Assembly (NCBI RefSeq): GCF_009208565.1
Contig: NZ_WFLK01000013.1
Span: 62,001 to 126,000, forward strand
Length of the DNA stretch: 64,000 nucleotides
DNA from: Janthinobacterium aquaticum
GTDB lineage: Bacteria > Pseudomonadota > Gammaproteobacteria > Burkholderiales > Burkholderiaceae_D
Reading direction: 5' to 3'
The notes beneath the pieces are model-generated. The model searched no databases. It was not told where the DNA came from and was given only the letters and a program-made list of their open reading frames with translations. Shown in pieces: positions 34,305 through 40,845 of the stretch. The number at the start of each line of letters is the position of its first letter. Position 1 is the first letter of the stretch. Made by a program: the position numbers and the translations under genes.

Positions 34305-35398
34305 AGTTCGCTTCCGATGGCGCTCAAGACAAAAATGGAAAACACCACCAGCGCCACGCGTGCGCGGGCAGCGAGGCGCGGCAGGCCGACGATAGCCAGC
34401 AGGCAGGTGCCGGCGGTGATGGCATACACCAGGGTGACGCGCTGTTGCAGCACTGCCGGCGCCACGGCGGCCAGCAGCGCGCCGGCGGTGACCAGTAAGC
34501 TCAAGGCCGGCAACAGGCTCAGGCCACAGGCAAGGCGGATCAGGCTGCTCGCGCTGATCGGCCAGGCAGCGAATGAAGGGCGCAGCACGGCGATCTGTTC
34601 GCGCACCGCCTTGTCGCCACGGTCGGTGATGATCACCAGGCAGGCGCTGGCCAGCAGAGCGAGTAGCGGCGCTGGTATGAAAGGCGTGCGCAGCAGCCAG
34701 GCCGCCATGCTGGCCAGCGCGCCTGCCAGCAGCAGCGTTTGCTGCAGCCCGATAACATTATCGTTGCGCCAGAACGGTAGCCAGAACAGATGGCGCCATA
34801 GAAACAGCGTGCGCCAGCGTGGCATATGTGGCGTGAATGCATCATGTGCCTGCGTGCTGGCGCGTCGCGCGGGCCGCGGCGGCGCCATGCGCAGCGCCAG
34901 GATCCCGATGGTTGCCAGCCATGCCAGCAGGCAGGCCAGCAAGGTTGCACCGATGCCTTGCGCGGCAACCGGGCGTAGCCACAACGGCCATTGATATAGC
35001 CAGATGCCAGCCGACAAAGCATAAGCGGCAACCAGCGGCAGCATCAGCATGGCGGCCACGGCCGCATCGGTCCCCCAGCGCAGGCGCGGTGAGATCGGCA
35101 GCGAGCGCAGCCAGGCCGACAACGGCGCCGGCAACACGCGCTTGCGCAGCAGCCAGACGGGCAGGCAGGTGGCCAGCGCCTGGGCCAGCACGATGGCCAG
35201 CGCGTTCGGCCACGGCAGGCTGGCCGCATACAGGCTGGGCAGGGCAATCATGCTGAGCAGGCCAAACAGGATCGGCCCTGCCAGCAGCAAGGTGATTTCC
35301 GCCGAACTGGCCAGGCTGGCCACGAATTGCCGCAATGCGTGCTGGGTCAGGCGCAAGCGCAAGGCAAGATAAGGATGGGTATTGCCAGGCAGGCGCAT
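34295..35398 (-). CDS. Polytopic membrane protein, probable ABC permease partner
   Basis: 367 aa, very hydrophobic with roughly ten candidate membrane segments (for example AEITLLLAGPILFGLLSMIALPSLYAA, AAVAAMLMLPLVAAYALSAGIWLYQWP and VTLVYAITAGTCLLAIVGLP). No family signature that I recognise. It is the first gene of a two-gene operon with the compact ABC ATPase, whose start lies inside its 3' end; that coupling is the reason for calling it a permease. Function not assignable. Confidence 0.7.
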   Translation of the reverse strand: MRLPGNTHPYLALRLRLTQHALRQFVASLASSAEITLLLAGPILFGLLSMIALPSLYAASLPWPNALAIVLAQALATCLPVWLLRKRVLPAPLSAWLRSLPISPRLRWGTDAAVAAMLMLPLVAAYALSAGIWLYQWPLWLRPVAAQGIGATLLACLLAWLATIGILALRMAPPRPARRASTQAHDAFTPHMPRWRTLFLWRHLFWLPFWRNDNVIGLQQTLLLAGALASMAAWLLRTPFIPAPLLALLASACLVIITDRGDKAVREQIAVLRPSFAAWPISASSLIRLACGLSLLPALSLLVTAGALLAAVAPAVLQQRVTLVYAITAGTCLLAIVGLPRLAARARVALVVFSIFVLSAIGSELWT

Positions 35399-35504
35399 CG
35401 GATGGGCAGGGCAGTTGCGGTGGCGCTGATTTTAACAGGCCCGCTGTGGGCGCGAAGCGATGGCAGTTCGGGTTGGCTGCTGAAAAAATCGGGCCTGGAA
35501 TGGG

Positions 35505-35539
35505 AAAAGCCCTTCGGTTCAGAGAACCAAAGGGCTTTT
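35505..35539 (-). terminator. Terminator of proximal tRNA unit
   Basis: AAAAGCCCTTCGGTTC ... GAACCAAAGGGCTTTT stem-loop just beyond the tRNA-Asp 3' end; symmetric, so it can work both ways. Region 35399-35504 holds nothing else recognisable. Confidence 0.75.
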
Positions 35540-35546
35540 CTTTTAT

Positions 35547-35623
35547 TGGCGGAGCGGACGGGACTCGAACCCGCGACCCCCGACGTGACAGGCCGGTATT
35601 CTAACCAACTGAACTACCACTCC
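35547..35623 (-). tRNA. tRNA-Asp (GTC), copy 1
   Basis: Full cloverleaf on the minus strand beginning GGAGTGGTAGTTCAGTTGG; anticodon loop CTGTCAC gives GTC; TTCGAGTC T-loop; 3' CCA is encoded. Acceptor stem GGAGTGG pairs with CCGCTCC (one G-T pair), discriminator G. Confidence 0.97.
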
Positions 35624-35678
35624 AAGCTCGTATGATCTGTGTTGCTGATCCATGAAGCACTGGATAATTTTCTGTATT

Positions 35679-35754
35679 TGGTGGGTGCTGAGAGGGTCGA
35701 ACTCCCGACCTACGCCTTGTAAGGGCGCCGCTCTACCAACTGAGCTAAGCACCC
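35679..35754 (-). tRNA. tRNA-Val (TAC), copy 1
   Basis: Minus-strand cloverleaf beginning GGGTGCTTAGCTCAGTTGG; anticodon loop CTTACAA gives TAC; T-loop GTTCGACC; acceptor GGGTGCT/AGCACCC, discriminator A and encoded CCA. Upstream of tRNA-Asp copy 1 in the same transcript. Confidence 0.97.
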
Positions 35755-35812
35755 AATATGCTTACTTCAGAAAACTATCCCGACGTTTGTCACCACGTCT
35801 GGAAGAGGCACT

Positions 35813-35842
35813 ATTATAGGTGCCGTCTGCGCGCTTGTGCAA
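35813..35842 (-). promoter_or_regulatory. Promoter of tRNA unit copy 1
   Basis: Minus strand TTGCAC (35842-35837), 18-bp spacer, perfect TATAAT (35818-35813). The -10 is inside the duplicated segment and the -35 is outside it. Confidence 0.7.
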
Positions 35843-35901
35843 GGGCTGTGGCAAGAAAAGTGAAAATTATTTCAAAACAGGAATTTTGACGCTGAAATGG
35901 G

Positions 35902-35936
35902 AAAAGCCCTTCGGTTCAGAGAACCAAAGGGCTTTT
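35902..35936 (-). terminator. Terminator of distal tRNA unit
   Basis: Same AAAAGCCC ... GGGCTTTT stem-loop as at 35505-35539, following the second tRNA-Asp. Confidence 0.75.
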
Positions 35937-35943
35937 CTTTTAT

Positions 35944-36020
35944 TGGCGGAGCGGACGGGACTCGAACCCGCGACCCCCGACGTGACAGGCCGGTATTCTA
36001 ACCAACTGAACTACCACTCC
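35944..36020 (-). tRNA. tRNA-Asp (GTC), copy 2
   Basis: Identical to the tRNA-Asp at 35547-35623, including the encoded CCA; part of the duplicated unit. Confidence 0.97.
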
Positions 36021-36075
36021 AAGCTCGTATGATCTGTGTTGCTGATCCATGAAGCACTGGACAGTTTTCTGATTT

Positions 36076-36151
36076 TGGTGGGTGCTGAGAGGGTCGAACT
36101 CCCGACCTACGCCTTGTAAGGGCGCCGCTCTACCAACTGAGCTAAGCACCC
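36076..36151 (-). tRNA. tRNA-Val (TAC), copy 2
   Basis: Identical to the tRNA-Val at 35679-35754, including the encoded CCA; first gene of the second unit. Confidence 0.97.
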
Positions 36152-36211
36152 GATATCTGCTTGTCTCAGAAAACTATCCTGACGTTTGTCACCACGTCTG
36201 GAAGAGGCGCT

Positions 36212-36240
36212 ATTATAGGATGGCAAAAATCCTGATGCAA
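36212..36240 (-). promoter_or_regulatory. Promoter of tRNA unit copy 2
   Basis: Minus strand TTGCAT (36240-36235), 17-bp spacer, TATAAT (36217-36212). Close to consensus, as expected for stable RNA. Confidence 0.75.
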
Positions 36241-36263
36241 GCGTTTTTCCGGTTTTTTTAGAT

Positions 36264-38396
36264 TTATTCCCTGATGCCCCATTGATCGAGCATCCAGGCC
36301 ATATTGAAAGCGCCTTCGGCAATCGCATTGTAGCGGCCGGACGCACCGCCATGGCCGGCGCCCATATTGGTTTTCAGCAGCAGCGGGTTATGGTCGGTTT
36401 TATAGGCGCGCAGCTTGGCCACATACTTGGCCGGCTCCCAGTACATCACCTGGCTGTCGTTCAGGCCGGTGGTGACCAGCATCGCCGGATAGTCCTTGCG
36501 CGCGATATTGTCGTATGGCGAATAGCTGAGCATGTAGTCATACGCTGCTTTCTGGTTCGGGTCGCCCCACTCCAGGTATTCGCCGGTGGTCAACGGCAGG
36601 CTGGCGTCCATCATGGTATTCATCACGTCGACAAACGGCACCGCCGCATGCACCGCGTGGAACAGCTCGGGGCGCTGGTTGACGACTGCGCCCATCAGCA
36701 GGCCGCCGGCGCTGCCGCCCTGGATAATCAACCGGTTCGGGCTGGTCCATTTTTCGCTGATCAGATATTCGGCGCTGTCGATAAAGTCGTTGAAGGTGTT
36801 TTTCTTCTTCATCAGCATGCCGTCTTCATGCCAGGCTTCGCCCATGTCGGTGCCGCCGCGGATATGCGCCTGGGCATAGATCACGCCACGCTCGAGCAGG
36901 CTGATGCGGCTCAGGCCGAAACTCGCTTCCGTCGAAATGCCATACGAACCATACGAATACAGCAGCAGCGGCGCCTTGCCGTCGCGCTTGACGTCTTTCT
37001 TGTAGACGATCCACAGCGGCACCTTGACGCCGTCGCGCGCCGTCGCCCACAGGCGTTCGGTGGCGTAGCGGCTGGGGTCATAGCCGCCGACGACTTCCTG
37101 CTGCTTGAGCACCGTGCGCTTGCCGTCGGCCATCGCCACGTCGATGACGGTTGGTGGCGTCACCGGCGACTGATAGGCCATGCGAAATTGCGTGGCGGTA
37201 AATTCAGGCGTGCCGGCTGCCGTGGCCAGATAGACCGGATCGTCGAACTGCACGGTTTTCCAGTTCTTTTTGGCAAAGTCGTAGATGCGCGCCCGGTTCA
37301 GTGCCTGCGATTTTTCCATCACCACCAGGTAGTTCTGGAATACGTCCAGTGACTTGATCACCGCTTCCGGGTTGTGCGCCACCAGCGGCTGCCAGTTCTT
37401 CGGCTGCGCCGCATTCAGGGGCGCCGTCACGATGCGGAAATTTTTGGCGTCCTTGTTGGTCAGGATATACAGCTGGCCATCGCGGTGCTCGACGCTGTAG
37501 CGGTGGCCTTTTTCACGCACCAGCACCGGCTTGAACTGGCCTTTGGGCTTGCTGGTGGACAGCAGCCGGACTTCTCTGGTATCGGTGCTGCCGATATCGA
37601 GCGTGAAAAATTGCTTGTCCTGCGTGCGGCTGATGCCGATGGAAAACTGCTCGACCGGTTCGTGATAGACCTGCACCGGCGTCTGGCCCAGGGCAAGGCG
37701 GAACAATCGGTCCGAACGCTTGGTGGTGGCGTCTTCCTGCGCCAGCATCAGCGTGGCGTTGTCGGCAGCCCAGGCCAGCGAAGTCACGCGCGGCATGGCG
37801 TCCGTCAGCAGCTTGCCGGTTTTCAAGTCCTTGATATGCAGTTCATACTGGCGAAAGCCGGTGGTGTCGGTGGTGTAGGCCAGCAGCTGCTCGTTCGGGC
37901 TGACGGCAAACGCGCGCACGGAGAAAAACTTGTGGCCTTCGGCCAACTGGTTCTGGTCGAGCAGGATTTCTTCGGTCAGCGTGGCGTCGTAGACGCCATC
38001 GGCGCCCAGCGGACGGCGGCAATGAATCGGGTACTGCTTGCCCGCTTCGGTGCGCGTGTAATAGTAGAAGTTGCCATTGCGTGCAGGCACCGACAGATCG
38101 ACCTCCTGCATGCGGCCCTTGACCTCGGCAAACAGCTTGTCGGCCAGCGGCTGGATCGGCGCGGTCACGGCGGCCGTATAGGCGTTTTCGGCATTGAGAT
38201 AATCGATCACGGCCGGGTCGGTCTTTTTCTGCAGCCAGCGGTAGTCGTCGGTGACGACTGTGCCATGGCGGGTTTCCTGCCACGCTGTCTTGGCAGCAAC
38301 AGGTGGGATCGGCAGATCAGCAGCCAGCGCGAAGGGCGCCGCAGCAGACAAAAGCAAGGCAGCCAGATGGCGTGCCGTTGGGGAAGCAATAGACAA
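36264..38396 (-). CDS. Exported S9 family oligopeptidase (prolyl oligopeptidase/PtrB-like)
   Basis: Serine peptidase with an N-terminal beta-propeller and C-terminal alpha/beta hydrolase. Catalytic elements: nucleophile in QGGSAGGLLMGAV, acid in TGLNDSQVMYWEP, histidine in GAGHGGASGRYN. I chose the TTG at 38396 as start: AAGGAG lies five bases upstream and the result begins with a clean signal peptide (MSIASPTARHLAALLLSAAAPFALA/A). Product about 710 aa, presumably periplasmic. Opposite orientation to dinB; the SOS box between them is nearer to dinB. Substrate specificity (Pro or basic residues) cannot be fixed from sequence. Confidence 0.9.
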   Translation of the reverse strand: MSIASPTARHLAALLLSAAAPFALAADLPIPPVAAKTAWQETRHGTVVTDDYRWLQKKTDPAVIDYLNAENAYTAAVTAPIQPLADKLFAEVKGRMQEVDLSVPARNGNFYYYTRTEAGKQYPIHCRRPLGADGVYDATLTEEILLDQNQLAEGHKFFSVRAFAVSPNEQLLAYTTDTTGFRQYELHIKDLKTGKLLTDAMPRVTSLAWAADNATLMLAQEDATTKRSDRLFRLALGQTPVQVYHEPVEQFSIGISRTQDKQFFTLDIGSTDTREVRLLSTSKPKGQFKPVLVREKGHRYSVEHRDGQLYILTNKDAKNFRIVTAPLNAAQPKNWQPLVAHNPEAVIKSLDVFQNYLVVMEKSQALNRARIYDFAKKNWKTVQFDDPVYLATAAGTPEFTATQFRMAYQSPVTPPTVIDVAMADGKRTVLKQQEVVGGYDPSRYATERLWATARDGVKVPLWIVYKKDVKRDGKAPLLLYSYGSYGISTEASFGLSRISLLERGVIYAQAHIRGGTDMGEAWHEDGMLMKKKNTFNDFIDSAEYLISEKWTSPNRLIIQGGSAGGLLMGAVVNQRPELFHAVHAAVPFVDVMNTMMDASLPLTTGEYLEWGDPNQKAAYDYMLSYSPYDNIARKDYPAMLVTTGLNDSQVMYWEPAKYVAKLRAYKTDHNPLLLKTNMGAGHGGASGRYNAIAEGAFNMAWMLDQWGIRE

Positions 38397-38489
38397 GGCA
38401 ACTCCTTTGTAGTGTTGTAGCAAGAGTGTAATCTTGCTATGAAGAAAAGCAACTGCCTTGCAACTTGCGGAAATCGTTATTTGCAGTAA

Positions 38490-38509
38490 TACTGTACGCA
38501 TTTACAGTA
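38490..38509. promoter_or_regulatory. LexA (SOS) box of dinB
   Basis: TACTGTACGCATTTACAGTA: perfect CTGT-N8-ACAG with matching flanks. It overlaps a likely -10 (TACAGT) whose -35 is TTGCAG at 38481-38486. Confidence 0.9.
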
Positions 38510-38528
38510 TTTGCGCCGCGAGGTGTTC

Positions 38529-39713
38529 TTGACTCCATCAGCTACTCCGCCGACTACGCCAACTGCGCCGCGCCGCCATATTGCCCATCTCGATATGGAT
38601 GCGTTTTTTGCGTCCGTCGAGCTGCTCAAGTATCCCGAGCTGCGCGGCGAAGCGGTGGTGATCGGTGGCGGGCGCCTGCAACAGCCCGAGTTGCAGCCTG
38701 ACGGCACGCGCAAGTTTGCCCGCATGCGCGACTATGTGGGGCGTGGCGTGGTCACCACTTCGACCTATGCGGCGCGCGCGTTTGGCGTGTTTTCCGCCAT
38801 GGGCATCATGAAGGCGGCCAAGCTGGCGCCCGACAGCATCTTGTTGCCAGCCAACTTTGACGCGTATCGCGAGTATTCAGGCCGCTTCAAGCAGGCCGTG
38901 GCGGCAATTGCGCCGATTATCCAGAACGTGGGCATCGATGAAATCTATATCGACCTGAGCGAATACGGTGACGCAGCACCGGCGGTGGCGGCGCAGCTCA
39001 GGGCGGCGGTATTCGAGGCAACCGGGCTGACCTGTTCGGTGGGCCTGGCGCCCAACAAGCTGCTGGCAAAGATCTGTTCCGACCTGGAAAAGCCCAATGG
39101 CCTGACCATTTTGCAGCCGGACGAAGTTGCTACGCGTGTCTGGCCGCTGCCGGCGAAAAAGATCAACGGCATCGGCCCCAAGGCCACCGCCAAGCTCGAA
39201 GCGATGGGCATCCATACCATCGGCGACCTGGCTGCTGCCGATGTGGGCCTGCTGCGCAGCCAGTTTGGCGACCTGTACACCAGCTGGCTGCACCAGGTGG
39301 CGCACGGCATCGATGACCGGCCGGTGCAGACCAGCCGTGAAATCAAGTCGGTCAGCCGCGAAACCACGTTCGAGCGCGACCTGCAGGTGGTGCGCGACCG
39401 CGCCATCCTGTCGGAAAAACTCGAAAGCCTGTGCACGCGGGTGGCGGCCGACCTGGAAAAGCATGGCATTGCGGGCCGCACGGTGGGCATCAAGTTGCGC
39501 TTCGAGGACTTCAGCACGGTGACGCGCGATATCACCTTGCCCGGCGCCACCGCAGACGCGGCCGCCATCCTGCGCGCCAGCCGCGATTGCCTGAAGCGGG
39601 TGCCGTTTGAAAAGCGCATCCGCCTGCTCGGTGTGCGCATGTCCACCCTGTGCGACCCGCATGCCAGCGTGCTGCAACAGCCTGTGCAGGCCGAATTATT
39701 CCCGGCTTTGTAA
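38529..39713 (+). CDS. dinB: DNA polymerase IV (Y-family, DinB)
   Basis: Translesion polymerase. Catalytic palm motifs: HLDMDAFFASVE (metal-binding Asp) and VGIDEIYIDLSEYGD (DE pair). The thumb/little-finger region includes INGIGPKATAKLEAMGIHTIGDLA (helix-hairpin-helix) and SVSRETTFERD. The chosen TTG at 38529 follows GAGG with five-base spacing, giving about 394 aa. A TTG at 38511 would abut the LexA box and an upstream start is implausible; the first ATG (38595) would cut the first catalytic motif. The LexA box predicts SOS induction. A ~15-residue Pro/Thr-rich N-terminal tail precedes the palm. Confidence 0.92.
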   Translation: MTPSATPPTTPTAPRRHIAHLDMDAFFASVELLKYPELRGEAVVIGGGRLQQPELQPDGTRKFARMRDYVGRGVVTTSTYAARAFGVFSAMGIMKAAKLAPDSILLPANFDAYREYSGRFKQAVAAIAPIIQNVGIDEIYIDLSEYGDAAPAVAAQLRAAVFEATGLTCSVGLAPNKLLAKICSDLEKPNGLTILQPDEVATRVWPLPAKKINGIGPKATAKLEAMGIHTIGDLAAADVGLLRSQFGDLYTSWLHQVAHGIDDRPVQTSREIKSVSRETTFERDLQVVRDRAILSEKLESLCTRVAADLEKHGIAGRTVGIKLRFEDFSTVTRDITLPGATADAAAILRASRDCLKRVPFEKRIRLLGVRMSTLCDPHASVLQQPVQAELFPAL

Positions 39714-39820
39714 CGGGCGCAAAACTGTCATACCGCCGCGCGCCTTTGACCGATACAGCGTGTCAAAAGTGTAGAATGGCATCCTATTGGCCTTACTGAA
39801 ATTACCGGAAGACAAAAATT

Positions 39821-40717
39821 ATGTGGTTCAAGAATCTTCAGATTTACCGCCTGCCCGCACCTTGGGCTTACACGCCAGAACAACTGGAAGAGGCGCTGTC
39901 GTCGAACAAATTTACACCGGCCACCAGCATGGACCTGATGCGCCAGGGCTGGGATACGCCGCGCCCGAACGGCGGTCTGGTGCATGTCGTCAACAAGCAG
40001 ATGCTGATCGTGCTGGGCACGGAAAAGAAACTGCTGCCAGCGTCGGTGATCAACCAGGTGGCCAAGGCCCGCGCTGCCGAAATGGAAGAAGCGCAAGGTT
40101 TTGCACCAGGCAAGAAAGCCATGAAGGAACTGAAAGAGCGCGTCGCCGACGAACTGCTGCCGCGCGCCTTCAGCATCCGCAGCAATATCTGGACCTGGAT
40201 CGATCCGGTCAACGGCTGGCTGGTGGTCGATGCGGCCAGCCCGGCCAAGGCCGATGAAGTGATCAAGCTGCTGCTGAAGGCGGTTGACAAGCTGCCGCTG
40301 GAAAGCCTGCGCGTACAGCGTTCGCCGGTGGCCGTGATGACCGAATGGCTGCAGGCCGACGATGCGCCGGCCGGCTTTACGGTCGACATGGATACCGAAC
40401 TGCGCGCCACCGGCGAGAGCAAGGCCACCGTGCGCTATGTGCGCCATACGCTCGAGGCGGACGATGTACGTCGCCATATCGCGGCCGGCAAGCAATGCAC
40501 GCGCCTGGCCATGACCTGGAACGACAAGATCTCGTTCGTGCTGACCGAGTCGCTGGCCATCAAGAGCGTCAAGCCGCTCGACGTGATCAAGGAAACCGAA
40601 TCGAGCACCAAGAACGACGACGAGCGTTTCGATGGCGACCTGATGCTGATGACGGGCGAACTGTCCAAGCTGATGGCCGATGTGGTCGAAGCGCTGGGTG
40701 GCGAAGCGACGGCATAA
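39821..40717 (+). CDS. rdgC: Recombination-associated protein RdgC
   Basis: 298-aa RdgC, a ring-shaped dimer that coats DNA and restrains RecA. N-terminus [20 protein letters not shown] and the central [28 protein letters not shown] are family hallmarks; the C-terminal third is helical with conserved [18 protein letters not shown]. Start ATG is preceded by CGGAAGA. The 107-bp gap to dinB contains TTGACC and TAGAAT hexamers at 20-bp spacing, a poor promoter match. A terminator follows, so it is monocistronic. Confidence 0.95.
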   Translation: MWFKNLQIYRLPAPWAYTPEQLEEALSSNKFTPATSMDLMRQGWDTPRPNGGLVHVVNKQMLIVLGTEKKLLPASVINQVAKARAAEMEEAQGFAPGKKAMKELKERVADELLPRAFSIRSNIWTWIDPVNGWLVVDAASPAKADEVIKLLLKAVDKLPLESLRVQRSPVAVMTEWLQADDAPAGFTVDMDTELRATGESKATVRYVRHTLEADDVRRHIAAGKQCTRLAMTWNDKISFVLTESLAIKSVKPLDVIKETESSTKNDDERFDGDLMLMTGELSKLMADVVEALGGEATA

Positions 40718-40732
40718 GCGCCGCGTATTGCT

Positions 40733-40762
40733 AAAAAAAGAGCCGCATGCGGCTCTTTTTTT
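40733..40762 (+). terminator. Intrinsic terminator of rdgC
   Basis: AAAAAAAGAGCCGC-AT-GCGGCTCTTTTTTT, a compact near-perfect palindrome 15 bp after rdgC; bidirectional in form. Confidence 0.85.
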
Positions 40763-40783
40763 ACGCCCGCGTTGTGCTGGAAT

Positions 40784-40822
40784 AAAAAAAGCGCCTTGCA
40801 CGGTGAAGTGCAAGGCGCTTTT
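40784..40822 (-). terminator. Intrinsic terminator of the TonB-dependent receptor gene
   Basis: GCGCCTTGCAC/GTGCAAGGCGC stem with a 6-base loop; on the minus strand a T-tract follows the stem. Confidence 0.85.
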
Positions 40823-40845
40823 GCCAGCTAGTTCAGAGCGTCAGC

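Larger units (their letters stand above)
35499..36219. repeat. Tandem duplication of a tRNA-Val/tRNA-Asp transcription unit
   Basis: Two near-identical direct repeats, 35499-35820 and 35896-36219, offset by about 397 bp and separated by 75 bp of unrelated sequence. Each contains terminator, tRNA-Asp, tRNA-Val, a conserved 5' flank and the -10 box. Differences are a few substitutions and a 2-bp indel outside the tRNAs. Confidence 0.9.

Noticed and set aside
35327..36032. Plus-strand open frames across the tRNA genes with a TGLEPATPDVTGRYSNQLNYH-like product
   Set aside because: This is the well-known spurious translation of tRNA-Asp antisense sequence; the tRNAs are certain.
39747..39778. rdgC promoter from TTGACC and TAGAAT
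   Set aside because: 20-bp spacing and weak -10; not strong enough to call.
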